DNA from: an uncultured Christensenellaceae bacterium
GTDB taxonomy: Bacteria; Bacillota; Clostridia; Christensenellales; Borkfalkiaceae
Direction of reading: 5' to 3'
Assembly (NCBI GenBank): GCA_910588685.1
Contig: CAJUPX010000009.1
Span: 1 to 64,000, forward strand
Length of the DNA: 64,000 nt
This document shows positions 16,985 to 25,659 of the stretch, piece after piece. The stretch's first letter is position 1. Each line of letters opens with the position of its first letter. Below the pieces are notes generated by a model. That model saw only the letters and a program-made list of their open reading frames with translations, did no database searches and was not told where the DNA came from. The translations under genes and the position numbers were made by a program.

Positions 16985-18361
16985 TTATAAACTACCCACC
17001 GTTCTCGGGTACAGTATAGTATCCCTTATATTCTGCACGCCGGTAACGTACATCATTATTCTTTCAAAACCTAAGCCGAAACCGCTGTGCGGCACGCTGC
17101 CGTACTTTCTTGTATCAAGATATTCGGCATACGATTCGAGCGGCATATTGCGCTTTTTCATAGCGGCTTTGAGCTTTTCGAGGTCCGCCTCGCGCTCGCT
17201 GCAACCGATAATTTCACCGATACCCGGAACAAGCAGGTCAGTTGCCGCAACGGTTTTGTTATCTGCGTTCTGCTTCATATAGAACGACTTTATATCGGCG
17301 GGGTAATCGGTAACGAACACGGGTTTTTTAAAATATTCTTCGGTTAAATATCTCTCGTGCTCGGTCTGCAAATCGCAGCCCCATTCTACGGGATACTTAA
17401 ACTCTTTACCGGATTTTTTAAGAACTTCAACAGCGTCGGTATAAGTAATTTTGCCAAAGTCGCCGGATATAACGTGAGTGAGCTTTTCTATCAGCCCTTT
17501 TTCTACCCGCTCGTTAAAATAAGCAAGCTCCTCCGGACAGTTATCAAGCACGTGTTTAATAATATGCTTTATAAAGTCCTCGGCAATTTCGATAATATCG
17601 CCGAGGTCGGCAAAGCTGACTTCGGGCTCTATTTGCCAGAACTCCGCCGCGTGGCGCGTAGTATTGCTATGCTCCGCGCGGAACGTGGGACCGAAAGTAT
17701 AGATTTTACCAAGCCCCATAGCGGCAACCTCGCCCTCAAGCTGACCGGACACGGTAAGCCCTGCTTTTGCTCCGAAAAAGTCGTTTGCAAAATATTCGGC
17801 GTCGGTTTTTGCGCCTGCGTTCCAAGGCTGCGTAGTAACTCTGAACATTTCACCCGCGCCCTCGCAGTCGCTGCCCGTAATTATAGGCGTGTGCACGTAT
17901 TTATAGCCGTTCTTATGGAAATAGCTGTGAATTGCGTAGGAAAGTTCGTTTCTTACGGCAAAAACAGCTTCAAAAAATTTGGTGCGCGGTCTGAGATGAG
18001 GTATAGTCCTCAAAAATTCCAGCGTGTGGTGTTTTTTCTGCAGAGGATAATCCTGCGGGCAGCCGCCGAGCAATTCTATAGCGGTAACGCAAATTTCGCA
18101 TCCGTTTCTTTCCGACGGAATAAGCGTGCCGTTAACCAGCAACGCCGCGCCTACTACAAGCACGTTTTTTAAAAACTGATCGTCAAGAGTGCCCTTTTCT
18201 ATTACGAGCTGAATATTTTTAAGACACGTACCGTCGTTTAACTCTATAAACGAAACGCTTTTGGAATCGCGCCACGTTCTTACCCAGCCGCATACGGTAA
18301 CGCTTTTGTTTAAATGCTGTGAATGCGCCGAAAACAAATCTTTAATATCGGTATGTTTCAT
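16985..18361 (-). CDS. asnS: Asparaginyl-tRNA synthetase
   Basis: This class II synthetase of about 458 residues charges tRNA-Asn. An OB-fold anticodon-binding domain (VTVCGWVRTWRDSKSVSFIELNDGTC) is followed by the catalytic domain with motif 2 (FRAEHSNTTRHAAEFWQIEPE) and motif 3 (GFGLGFERIMMYVTG). The Asn rather than Asp type is suggested by overall resemblance to bacterial AsnS and by the absence of an AspRS insertion domain. I chose the ATG at 18361, which follows GAGGTGATAAAA; the GTG 9 nt upstream is part of that ribosome site. The 60-nt leader after the rpmF terminator is too short for a T-box. Confidence 0.95.
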   Translation of the reverse strand: MKHTDIKDLFSAHSQHLNKSVTVCGWVRTWRDSKSVSFIELNDGTCLKNIQLVIEKGTLDDQFLKNVLVVGAALLVNGTLIPSERNGCEICVTAIELLGGCPQDYPLQKKHHTLEFLRTIPHLRPRTKFFEAVFAVRNELSYAIHSYFHKNGYKYVHTPIITGSDCEGAGEMFRVTTQPWNAGAKTDAEYFANDFFGAKAGLTVSGQLEGEVAAMGLGKIYTFGPTFRAEHSNTTRHAAEFWQIEPEVSFADLGDIIEIAEDFIKHIIKHVLDNCPEELAYFNERVEKGLIEKLTHVISGDFGKITYTDAVEVLKKSGKEFKYPVEWGCDLQTEHERYLTEEYFKKPVFVTDYPADIKSFYMKQNADNKTVAATDLLVPGIGEIIGCSEREADLEKLKAAMKKRNMPLESYAEYLDTRKYGSVPHSGFGLGFERIMMYVTGVQNIRDTILYPRTVGSL

Positions 18362-18381
18362 TTTTATCACCTCGAATTTTT

Positions 18382-18409
18382 AAAAAAATACGAACCGCTT
18401 TCAAGCGGT
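18382..18409 (-). terminator. Intrinsic terminator downstream of rpmF
   Basis: ACCGCTT and AAGCGGT form the stem, and TATTTTTTTA follows on the minus strand. It lies between rpmF and asnS and may only partly stop transcription, since no clear separate asnS promoter is seen. Confidence 0.85.
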
Positions 18410-18426
18410 CCGCAATTATAAGTAAA

Positions 18427-18618
18427 TTAGTTTGCTTTCTTTTCTTTCTGAGAAACAACTTCTACTTTGTCGTAGTAACCGCACGCCCCGCAAACCTTGT
18501 GCGCTTCTTTCAGCTTATGGCACTGGGGGCACTCCACAAGCGTAGGCGCACTTGCGGTATAGTTTGCAAATCTGCTGTTGGTTCTTCTCTTGGATTGTTT
18601 TCCCTTGGGTACTGCCAT
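18427..18618 (-). CDS. rpmF: 50S ribosomal protein L32
   Basis: The 63-residue basic protein begins MAVPKGKQSKRRTNSRFAN, the typical L32 N-terminus, and has four cysteines in two CxxC pairs (CPQC and CGAC) that bind zinc. It belongs to the large ribosomal subunit. The gene follows the DUF177 gene closely, the usual pairing in bacteria. Confidence 0.98.
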   Translation of the reverse strand: MAVPKGKQSKRRTNSRFANYTASAPTLVECPQCHKLKEAHKVCGACGYYDKVEVVSQKEKKAN

Positions 18619-18648
18619 TTTTATACACCTCTTCTTTTATCTTAATTT

Positions 18649-19038
18649 TTAACCGTCCGCCTCACAGCATTTACATAGTAAAATATTCGGCTGACTGATA
18701 AGTATTGCATCGTTAACGGCGGTTTCCAAATTAATATTAAAACCGTCGTAAAAATAATTATCGCCGTCTTTTTCCGGTACAAACAGAATTTCGCATTCGT
18801 ATTTTATGTTAGTTTCGGCATCGCTAAGACAGTAAGAACACTTACCCGCAATAACGTATTCCAACTTTAAATTTACTCCTACGCTGTCGTCGTCGTAAAT
18901 TTCATAATTGCCCGAAACGCGTACGCCGCCCAACTTACAGAGCGGAATAATACAAATGTCATCAGGCGGTAAATATTCAAATGTAAAGCCGCCTTCAAAC
19001 TTGTTTAAAGCCAAAAGCTTTTTAACTTCTATTTTCAT
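18649..19038 (-). CDS. DUF177/YceD family protein
   Basis: The 129-residue protein precedes rpmF exactly as YceD (DUF177) does in most bacteria. It contains the conserved CSYCLSDAETNIKYECEILF segment and ends with a cysteine-rich LLCKCCEADG, which could bind zinc. YceD is linked to 23S rRNA or large-subunit assembly in other species. A consensus promoter lies just upstream, so the DUF177-rpmF pair starts its own transcript. Confidence 0.9.
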   Translation of the reverse strand: MKIEVKKLLALNKFEGGFTFEYLPPDDICIIPLCKLGGVRVSGNYEIYDDDSVGVNLKLEYVIAGKCSYCLSDAETNIKYECEILFVPEKDGDNYFYDGFNINLETAVNDAILISQPNILLCKCCEADG

Positions 19039-19056
19039 ACCTAAGCTGACTATAAA

Positions 19057-19085
19057 ATTATAGTCAAGAAAAGTTTTATTGTCAA
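19057..19085 (-). promoter_or_regulatory. Promoter of DUF177-rpmF
   Basis: On the minus strand TTGACA (19080-19085) lies 17 nt from TATAAT (19057-19062). The -10 box is inside GACTATAA-TT-TTATAGTC, an 8-bp inverted repeat that could be an operator or just a chance AT-rich palindrome. Confidence 0.82.
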
Positions 19086-19112
19086 CTTATTTTACAGTTA
19101 ATTAAACAAATT

Positions 19113-20306
19113 TTATAAAAGTTGAGCCGTTTCTCTGGCTATTACAAGCTCTTCGTTGGTGGGAATAACCAAAACCTTTACTCTCGAGTCCTTTGCGGTA
19201 ATGTCGAGGATACCGTCTTTGCGCATAAGATTTTGCTTTTTATCTATTTTTATACCTAAAAATTCCAGACCGTCGCAAACGCCTTCCCTTATGTGCGGGG
19301 AATTTTCACCTATGCCCGCCGTAAATACAAGACAGTCTATGCCGCCCATTGCCGCGGCATACGCGCCTACAAACTTTTTGGTTTGATAATTGAACATATC
19401 AAGCGCAAGCACGCAACGCTTATTACCGTTTTTAGCGCCCGCGTCTAAATCTCTGAAATCGCTTGAAACACCGGAAATACCCGCAACGCCGCATTTTTTA
19501 TTGAGATAAGTTACTGTATCTGCGTGCGAAAGTCCTTTTTTTCTTGCAAGGAATTCAACCGCCGACGCGTCGATATCACCCGAACGCGTTCCCATCATAA
19601 CTCCCGCAAGCGGAGTGAAGCCCATAGACGTATCAATGCACTTTCCGCCGTCTACTGCGGTAATCGACGAGCCGTTGCCGAGATGGCAGGTTACTATTTT
19701 AAGCTCTTCGGGTTTTTTGCCAATATACTTAGCCGCCTCAGCCGATACAAACTTATGGCTTGTACCGTGCGCGCCGTACTTTCTTACTCCGTACTTTTTA
19801 TAGTCGTCGTAATCTATACCGTATAAATACGCTTTCTCGGGCATTGTTGCGTGGAACGACGAATCAAACACGAGAACCATAGGCGTTCCGGGCATAACTT
19901 CCATACAAGCCCTGAGTCCGGTTGCCGCCGCGGGATTGTGCAGAGGCGCAAGCTCAAAAGTCTTTTCTTCAAGAGTTTTTTGCACTTCGGGAGTTACAAG
20001 CGTAGGTTTTGTAAAATATTCGCCGCTTGCCACAACCCGGTGTCCGACCGCGCCGATTTCGTGCATAGACTTTATAACGCCTATTTCTCCGTCCTGGAGC
20101 GCGTGAAGAACAAGCTCTATGGCAACTTTATGATTGGGCATATCCTGTTCGTATACTTTTTCGTTACCGTTGCCCTTTGCTTTTAAAACCGAGCCGGGAA
20201 TACCTATTCTTTCGCAGCCGCCCTTAGCGAGAGCCTTTTCCGTTTCCATATCAATAAGCTGATATTTAAGCGAAGAACTTCCGGCATTAACAACTAAAAT
20301 TTTCAT
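19113..20306 (-). CDS. ackA: Acetate kinase
   Basis: The 397-residue protein has the ASKHA-fold acetate kinase signatures: NAGSSSLKYQL at the N-terminus, HNPAA near residue 120, the TCHLGNGSSI phosphate loop and GIGENSPHIRE near residue 330. It turns acetyl phosphate and ADP into acetate and ATP, the ATP-yielding last step of fermentative acetate production. It is the last gene of the pta-orf-ackA operon read from the promoter at 21.77 kb. Confidence 0.98.
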   Translation of the reverse strand: MKILVVNAGSSSLKYQLIDMETEKALAKGGCERIGIPGSVLKAKGNGNEKVYEQDMPNHKVAIELVLHALQDGEIGVIKSMHEIGAVGHRVVASGEYFTKPTLVTPEVQKTLEEKTFELAPLHNPAAATGLRACMEVMPGTPMVLVFDSSFHATMPEKAYLYGIDYDDYKKYGVRKYGAHGTSHKFVSAEAAKYIGKKPEELKIVTCHLGNGSSITAVDGGKCIDTSMGFTPLAGVMMGTRSGDIDASAVEFLARKKGLSHADTVTYLNKKCGVAGISGVSSDFRDLDAGAKNGNKRCVLALDMFNYQTKKFVGAYAAAMGGIDCLVFTAGIGENSPHIREGVCDGLEFLGIKIDKKQNLMRKDGILDITAKDSRVKVLVIPTNEELVIARETAQLL

Positions 20307-20331
20307 TTATTTCACCTTGTAATTTTAATTT

Positions 20332-20667
20332 TTATTTATCAAACTCGAAACAATTGGCGTACGCGGGATTAAGTTTACGTTTGCCGGAAACGGTGACGTC
20401 ATCCGTACCCGCTTTAATGTCAAATATCTCCACAGCATAACCGTTTTCGCTGTCTATACCTTTAAAATCGCCGCAGACGGCAAAAATCTTAAGCTGTCCG
20501 TCTTCAATTTCGTCCGTAAAGCGCTTTCCGTTTTTCAACTCGCAGAACAAGCGGCATCTTGTACAGTTTATTGATTTATTGCCGTGAGCTTCATCCTCGA
20601 TATAAAACCAGGTTTTATCGAACATACTTGCAAACGCCTTTTTTCGTATTATTGTTAACTTTCTCAT
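20332..20667 (-). CDS. Conserved hypothetical protein between pta and ackA
   Basis: I do not recognise this 111-residue protein. It has no signal peptide or membrane segment, is predicted to be rich in beta strands (KLTIIRKKAF, TWFYIEDE, DGQLKIFAVCGDF), and carries four cysteines, two of them close together in INCTRCRLFC. The pattern of alternating short strands recalls small beta-sandwich proteins of Bacillota. It sits 3 bp after pta and 25 bp before ackA, which implies co-expression with acetate metabolism, but no function follows from that. Confidence 0.75.
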   Translation of the reverse strand: MRKLTIIRKKAFASMFDKTWFYIEDEAHGNKSINCTRCRLFCELKNGKRFTDEIEDGQLKIFAVCGDFKGIDSENGYAVEIFDIKAGTDDVTVSGKRKLNPAYANCFEFDK

Positions 20668-20670
20668 CTT

Positions 20671-21672
20671 TTACTCAGCCTGTAACGCAGTAACTGCAAC
20701 CGTTGCAACTATATCCTCAACGCTGCAGCCGCGCGATAAATCGTTCAAAGGTTTTGCAAATCCCTGGCATACGGGACCTATAGCCATATATCCGCCGAAA
20801 CGCTGTGCAATTTTATAGCCTATATTGCCCGCGTTGATGTTGGGGAATACAAATACATTTGCATTGCCCGCAACCTTTGAACCTGGAGCTTTAAGCCTGC
20901 CCACTTCGGACGCAACCGCGGCGTCAAACTGAAATTCGCCGTCAAGCGCGAGTTCGGGCGCAGCCGCTTTTGCTATTTCACAGGCTTTCTGCACCTTAGG
21001 CACCGACTGCGTAAACTTGTCGTCGTTACCGCTGCCTTTGGTGGAGAACGAAAGCATTGCCACTCTGGGCTCTATTCCCGCTATCGCCTTTGCCGTCCGG
21101 GCAGAGGTCACGGCAATGTCTGCAAGCTGCTCGGCTGTGGGCTCTATATTTATAGCGCAGTCCGCGAATACCGCCACGCCGTCGGGGTTATACTCGTGTT
21201 TAGCGGGCGCTATCATTATAAAACAACTCGAAACGGTCTTAATGCCGGGAGCCGTTTTAACGACCTGCAAACCGGGACGGAGCGTATTTGCCGTAGAGTG
21301 ACACGCGCCAGAAACATATCCGTCCACGTCGCCCGCTTTAAGCATTAGCGCGCCGAACATTGTTCTGTCTTTAGCCTGCTTTAAAGCCTCCTCTTCGGTC
21401 ATTCCCTTGGCTTTTCTCGCTTCGTACAATATATTTGCATATTTTTCCGTTTTGTCAGAGGTTAAAGGGTCAATTAACGTTATCCCTTTGAGATTTATGT
21501 GCGGAGCAATTTTTTTGCACTCCGCCTCGTTTCCTATAAGAACTATTTTTGCAAGCCCCTCTTCGGTTATTTTTGCCGCAGCTTCAACTACACGACTGTC
21601 CTCACCCTCGCAAAGCACGATTGTCTTTTTCAAAGACTTCGCTTTTGCCTTGATTTCATCAAGCAATGACAT
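20671..21672 (-). CDS. pta: Phosphate acetyltransferase
   Basis: The 333-residue single-domain enzyme matches clostridial phosphotransacetylases in length. Key segments are CEGEDSRVVEAA, MVDGYVSGACHSTANTLRP-type (KAGDVDGYVSGACHST) and KVAGNANVFVFPNINAGNIGYK near residue 270. It converts acetyl-CoA and phosphate to acetyl phosphate, the substrate of acetate kinase. It heads the operon, with a consensus promoter about 80 bp upstream. Confidence 0.97.
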   Translation of the reverse strand: MSLLDEIKAKAKSLKKTIVLCEGEDSRVVEAAAKITEEGLAKIVLIGNEAECKKIAPHINLKGITLIDPLTSDKTEKYANILYEARKAKGMTEEEALKQAKDRTMFGALMLKAGDVDGYVSGACHSTANTLRPGLQVVKTAPGIKTVSSCFIMIAPAKHEYNPDGVAVFADCAINIEPTAEQLADIAVTSARTAKAIAGIEPRVAMLSFSTKGSGNDDKFTQSVPKVQKACEIAKAAAPELALDGEFQFDAAVASEVGRLKAPGSKVAGNANVFVFPNINAGNIGYKIAQRFGGYMAIGPVCQGFAKPLNDLSRGCSVEDIVATVAVTALQAE

Positions 21673-21722
21673 TTTTTATCTCCTTAAATCACTTTATTTT
21701 TCCGAAAAAACAATATATAATA

Positions 21723-21778
21723 TTGATAAATCGGCATAACACGCATAGTATTATATACCATATTTTACCGATTGTAAA
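21723..21778. promoter_or_regulatory. Overlapping divergent promoters of pta-ackA and tmcAL
   Basis: Minus strand: TTTACA (21773-21778) and TATAAT (21750-21755), 17 nt apart, read toward pta. Plus strand: TTGATA (21723-21728) and TAGTAT (21746-21751), 17 nt apart, read toward tmcAL. The two -10 boxes share two bases, so polymerase cannot occupy both at once. Confidence 0.72.
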
Positions 21779-21785
21779 GGCTATA

Positions 21786-22946
21786 ATGAGTAAATTTTGT
21801 GCAATTATATGTGAATTTAATCCTTTTCACAACGGACACCGGTATATTATCCACAAAGCAAAAGAACTTTCAGGCTGCGATAATCTGATTGTTATTATGA
21901 GCGGCAGTTTTACTCAGCGCGCCGATATTTGCGTCGCCGATAAATTTACCCGCGCAAAACACGCCGTTACGGGAGGCGCTGACTGCGTTCTTGAACTGCC
22001 TGCCGCCTTTTCCGTTGCTCCGGCTGAAATTTTTGCACGCGGCGCGGTTAAGATTCTTTCCTCAATTCCGGCAGTTAAAACTATTGCTTTCGGCTGCGAA
22101 AACGGTGAAATAAAAGATTTTTACGACTGCGCGAATTTACTTGCGGAAGAAAACGATGTCTTTAAAAATACGCTTTCCTTATCTCTCGGTTCGGGTGAAA
22201 GTTATATTAAAAGCCTTTCGGCGGCAGTAATCGCCGCAGGCGGTAACGGCAATATTTTAAACTCGCCGAATAATATTTTAGGCACGGAATACACAAAATC
22301 GATTATAAAAACAGGCAAAAGCATAAAAATTCTGCCCATAAAACGGCTCGGAGCAAATTTTAAAGATAAAAAGTTAAAAGAAAGCTATTCCTCTGCAAGC
22401 GCAATTCGGGCAAATTTAAACGCGGAAAACGTTAAAGACAACGTGCCGGAATTTGTTTTAAATGATATTAAAGATTTTTATACGGACTTCGCCGCATATG
22501 AAAAATTGTTAAAAATATCTCTTTCCCGCACGCAAACAAGCACTTTAAAACAAATTTACGGCTGTACCGAAGGGCTTGAAAACAAGCTGAAAAGCCTGCA
22601 AAACCTGCCGTTTAACGGCATAATCGAAGAATGCTGCAACAAACGTTATACCGCGTCAAGAATAAAGCGCATACTTCTTGCAAATTATTTGCGTATTTAT
22701 TCGGACGATTGCGCGGAATATTTAGCTTCTCCGCTTTATTTAAAACCGCTCGCAGTTAAAAAAGATTTTTCAAATGATATTTTAGCCGAACTCGCTTTGT
22801 CACACTATCCCGTTATAACCTGCGGCGGTGACGTACAAAAACTTAACCCCGCCGCAGTTAAGTGTAAATGGACAGACGATTTTGCAACGCTGCAATGGCA
22901 GCAAATCACCGAAAAGCAATTTAAAGAAAAACTTTTAATTATTTAA
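21786..22946 (+). CDS. tmcAL: tRNA(Met) cytidine acetate ligase
   Basis: The protein of 386 residues, counted from the ATG at 21786, is a YlbM/TmcAL family nucleotidyltransferase. The N-terminal CEFNPFHNGHRYII carries the HxGH-type motif for ATP, followed by VIMSGSFTQRAD, LELPAAFS and a later KRLGA segment. In Bacillus this enzyme uses free acetate and ATP to acetylate C34 of elongator tRNA-Met. It is the only long plus-strand host gene here and is divergent from the acetate-producing pta-ackA operon. An upstream in-frame extension is discarded because it crosses the promoter region. Confidence 0.93.
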   Translation: MSKFCAIICEFNPFHNGHRYIIHKAKELSGCDNLIVIMSGSFTQRADICVADKFTRAKHAVTGGADCVLELPAAFSVAPAEIFARGAVKILSSIPAVKTIAFGCENGEIKDFYDCANLLAEENDVFKNTLSLSLGSGESYIKSLSAAVIAAGGNGNILNSPNNILGTEYTKSIIKTGKSIKILPIKRLGANFKDKKLKESYSSASAIRANLNAENVKDNVPEFVLNDIKDFYTDFAAYEKLLKISLSRTQTSTLKQIYGCTEGLENKLKSLQNLPFNGIIEECCNKRYTASRIKRILLANYLRIYSDDCAEYLASPLYLKPLAVKKDFSNDILAELALSHYPVITCGGDVQKLNPAAVKCKWTDDFATLQWQQITEKQFKEKLLII

Positions 22947-22973
22947 AAAACAGCGTTTAAAACGCTGTTTTTT
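22945..22973. terminator. Bidirectional terminator between tmcAL and rluB
   Basis: AAAAAACAGCGTTT pairs with AAACGCTGTTTTTT, giving A and T tracts on both sides, so it can end both converging transcripts. The stem begins inside the tmcAL stop codon region and ends 2 bp before the rluB stop. Confidence 0.9.
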
Positions 22974-22974
22974 A

Positions 22975-23673
22975 TTAAAAATCCGTTAAATATGCTATTT
23001 CCGCAGGAGTAAGCTTTCTATATGCCCCCCTGTCAAGTCCGCGCAGAGTTATTTCACCTACTTTTATACGCTTTAAAAGCGTAACTTCTTTACCTATCGC
23101 CGCGAACATTTTTCTTATTTCCCTGTTCTTGCCTTCAGTTAGCGTTATATGAATCTTAGTATACGCTTTGTTTGTTTCAACAACGTGGGCTTTGCACTTT
23201 TTAGTGAGATAACCGTCAATTTCTATTCCGCTTCTAACAGGATTAAGCATTGACTCTGTAACAACGCCTTCAACTTTAACAAGATAAGTTTTGGGCACCT
23301 CGTTTTCCGGACGGGTAAGCTTTTGCGCCAGCTCTCCGTCGGTAGTCATAATCAAAAGTCCCTCGCTGTCATAATCCAGCCTGCCGACAGGATAAATTCT
23401 GCCTACGTTCTGCGGCATTAAATCCATAACGGTTTTTCTTCCCTTTTCGTCGGAAACCGAACAGATATACCCCTTGGGTTTATTTAATAAATAATATTCG
23501 TTTTTCTTTAACGTGACTTTATTACCGTTTACGAATACCTCTGCCCCCTCCTCGACTTCCGCGCCGAGAACGGCTGTTTTTCCGTTGATTTTTACTTTGC
23601 CGTCGGCAATAAGCTTATCGCACTCGCGCCTGGATGCCACTCCGGAAGCGGCCAGATATCTGTTTATTCTCAT
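22975..23673 (-). CDS. rRNA large-subunit pseudouridine synthase (RsuA/RluB family)
   Basis: The 232-residue protein has an N-terminal S4 RNA-binding domain (MRINRYLAASGVASRRECDKLI) and the RsuA-type catalytic domain with VGRLDYDSEGLL, where the aspartate is the catalytic residue. Downstream GKNREIRKMF is also typical. It modifies uridine in rRNA, most likely 23S position 2605 as for RluB, though RsuA-like specificity cannot be excluded. It follows dacF by 22 bp, a common arrangement with the scpAB cluster in Bacillota. Confidence 0.92.
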   Translation of the reverse strand: MRINRYLAASGVASRRECDKLIADGKVKINGKTAVLGAEVEEGAEVFVNGNKVTLKKNEYYLLNKPKGYICSVSDEKGRKTVMDLMPQNVGRIYPVGRLDYDSEGLLIMTTDGELAQKLTRPENEVPKTYLVKVEGVVTESMLNPVRSGIEIDGYLTKKCKAHVVETNKAYTKIHITLTEGKNREIRKMFAAIGKEVTLLKRIKVGEITLRGLDRGAYRKLTPAEIAYLTDF

Positions 23674-23695
23674 ATAGCATATCCAAAAAAATAAT

Positions 23696-24706
23696 TTACT
23701 TATCTATTATACTATACAATTTTTCACTTAAAATCAAGTTATTACCGCCGTAAATTTGAAGTTCGGCAACAAAATCGCCTGTTTTTATTTTATTTCCGCT
23801 TGTTACGGTTTTTATTTGAAACTGTAAATTTTGCTCACTTTTAAGCACTAAATTCAGTGATTTATCAAGTTTGCAAGGTACTATGTCTGACATAAATACC
23901 GAATTTGCGTTCAAATTTATCAATTTATAGTTGTTAAAGCAACGCTCTAACAAACTTCCGCTTTCAGCATACATATCGGGACAGTTTAAAACTACCGTTA
24001 CTACTTCCATTCCGTTTCGCAGCGCGGAAGATACAAGACATCTGCCCGCCGCAACCGTGTATCCTGTTTTAACGCCGGTTGCTCCGCTGAAATTGTAGAG
24101 CATTTTATTTTTGTTGGCGTATGAACGGAATTTTCCCGAATAGTTTTTTGTGGAAACGATTTCACGGAACTTTTGATTTTTCATTGCGTGGCAAGTAATT
24201 TTACATAAATCGTGCGCCGTTGTAAAATGTTCGCTGTCCGGAAGTCCGCTCGGATTTTTAAAATTAGTATTTTCCGCACCCCACTCCTTTGCGCGTTCGT
24301 TCATAACGGCGGCAAAATTTTCAACGCTGCCGCTATGGTGTACCGCAAGAGCCGTTGCGCAGTCATTTCCCGAACGGAGCATAAGTCCGTATACCAAATC
24401 CTCTATATTTATTATTTCGTTTTTCTTTAAATAAACGCTCGACCCCTCTACGCCTACTGCGCAGTCGGGAACTTTAATTTCCTCTGACAAATTACAGTCT
24501 TCAACTATAATTATGGCAGTCATAATTTTTGTAGTGCTCGCCATAGGCAGCCGGTTATCCGCATTGCTTTGGTACAGCACCGTCCCGGTTGACAGCTCCA
24601 TCGCTATCTCCGCAGCTGCGTTTGCCGACGCAACGTTATTTTTAAAAAGCACTGTGCCCGTTATCAAAGCCAGAGCGCATATAATCAATAAAAAATTTTT
24701 ACGCAT
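23696..24706 (-). CDS. D-alanyl-D-alanine carboxypeptidase (DacF-like, S11)
   Basis: The 336-residue protein has an N-terminal signal segment (residues about 4-25) and the three penicillin-binding motifs: STTK in MASTTKIMTA, SGN in LRSGNDCA, and KTG in VKTGYTVAAG. It trims the terminal D-alanine from peptidoglycan stem peptides outside the membrane. The C-terminal part (about 260-336) is the beta-rich PBP5-type domain. It overlaps the GerW gene by 8 bp, and this neighbourhood suggests a role in forespore or cortex peptidoglycan, as for DacF. Confidence 0.93.
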   Translation of the reverse strand: MRKNFLLIICALALITGTVLFKNNVASANAAAEIAMELSTGTVLYQSNADNRLPMASTTKIMTAIIIVEDCNLSEEIKVPDCAVGVEGSSVYLKKNEIINIEDLVYGLMLRSGNDCATALAVHHSGSVENFAAVMNERAKEWGAENTNFKNPSGLPDSEHFTTAHDLCKITCHAMKNQKFREIVSTKNYSGKFRSYANKNKMLYNFSGATGVKTGYTVAAGRCLVSSALRNGMEVVTVVLNCPDMYAESGSLLERCFNNYKLINLNANSVFMSDIVPCKLDKSLNLVLKSEQNLQFQIKTVTSGNKIKTGDFVAELQIYGGNNLILSEKLYSIIDK

Positions 24707-25073
24707 TGTCTGAAATTTTGTTTACAAGCTCTCCCGTTTTATCTATTAAAGTATCAATTGCGCCTTCATCCATTTTTAAAAGTCTGCAACCTTTGCCGTC
24801 GTCAACCAAAAAGCCCTTGGGCTTTACCGTAATTACAGTGCCGTTGGCGCCGGCAATCTGGAAGCCTTCGGCTTCTTTATAGGTCTTAACGTCGCCGTAT
24901 TCGCCGCCGCCGCTTAAATTAATCACGGTAACAGACGACAGAGGAATTACTTCCGAGCCGCTTATGGTCATTATTGATTTGCCTATAACGGTATTAGCGT
25001 CGGCAACTTTATCTACCGATATAGCCGGCGTATCAAAATTTTTTTCTCTGTTTTTTTTAAGTTTACTGTTCAT
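24699..25073 (-). CDS. GerW/YtfJ family sporulation protein
   Basis: The 124-residue protein has the GerW (YtfJ) core: ANTVIGKSIMTISGSEVIPLSSV and the glycine-rich NLSGGGEYG, followed by the GFQIAGANGTVITVKPKGFLV strands. In Bacillus the protein is needed for germination with certain germinants. It is slightly shorter than usual at the C-terminus. It sits between the DUF2953 and dacF genes with short overlaps, reproducing the ytfI-ytfJ order of Bacillus. Confidence 0.88.
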   Translation of the reverse strand: MNSKLKKNREKNFDTPAISVDKVADANTVIGKSIMTISGSEVIPLSSVTVINLSGGGEYGDVKTYKEAEGFQIAGANGTVITVKPKGFLVDDGKGCRLLKMDEGAIDTLIDKTGELVNKISDNA

Positions 25074-25617
25074 TGATTTTCTCCGATATCAAAATTAATA
25101 TAATTTTAGCAACGACAATAAGATTTATTATCGTAACTACTTTGGCATAATAATTAATTTGCGTGTGTTCTCCGTTTAATATTGAGTAATTTCTCAGCTT
25201 GCAATAATTACCGTTTATCTGAATAAACTTATAAATTGCCGTTGAAAACGCGCTGTGTAATAATGCTATATTTGCGTTATCTTCGTTTAATAGTCCGTAA
25301 TCGGTTAATTGCACTATTTTATAAACACAAAGCCGGTTAAAAACCTTATACAGATTGCGTTTTATCAGGTTCATTGTAATCTGCTTTTCAGAGCCGTTTA
25401 CCTGCATTTGCCGCGGACTGCCTTTGACCGTATTTATGTTAAAAAAGTTGAACTTAAATACGCCTACGTTTATGCACGCATATTTCTGTCCGCTGTTATA
25501 ATATACGTAATTATATATATGGAACGGAAAAACCGAAACGGCGAACAGTACGCAGGTAACGCATACTAATACCGTGCTCATATAAGTATTATTTGTAACC
25601 GCAATTAAAATATACAA
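25063..25617 (-). CDS. DUF2953-like membrane protein (YtfI position)
   Basis: The 184-residue product has an N-terminal membrane segment (about residues 12-32) and a C-terminal one (about 160-178). The middle contains YKIVQLTDYGLLNEDNANIALLHSAFSTAIYKFI, in keeping with DUF2953 proteins. Similarity is weak, and the call leans on its place directly upstream of the GerW gene, where YtfI lies in Bacillus. Its base composition is more AT-rich than its neighbours. It is probably a sporulation membrane protein of unknown role. Confidence 0.65.
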   Translation of the reverse strand: MYILIAVTNNTYMSTVLVCVTCVLFAVSVFPFHIYNYVYYNSGQKYACINVGVFKFNFFNINTVKGSPRQMQVNGSEKQITMNLIKRNLYKVFNRLCVYKIVQLTDYGLLNEDNANIALLHSAFSTAIYKFIQINGNYCKLRNYSILNGEHTQINYYAKVVTIINLIVVAKIILILISEKINEQ

Positions 25618-25645
25618 AAACGGCGCCCGAATTATCGGACGCCGT
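25611..25645 (-). terminator. Terminator downstream of fprA
   Basis: A 10-bp stem with one G-U pair (ACGGCGTCCG / CGGGCGCCGT on the minus strand) is followed by TTTTTGTATATTTT. It overlaps the start of the DUF2953 gene's leader and ends the scpAB-fprA transcript. Confidence 0.85.
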
Positions 25646-25659
25646 AATATATTATTAGA

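Noticed and set aside
17357..18172. A 271-codon plus-strand open frame inside asnS
   Set aside because: It is the complement of a highly conserved synthetase and shows no recognisable domain.
18362..18426. A T-box leader for asnS
   Set aside because: The space between rpmF and asnS is only about 65 bp and holds just the rpmF terminator.
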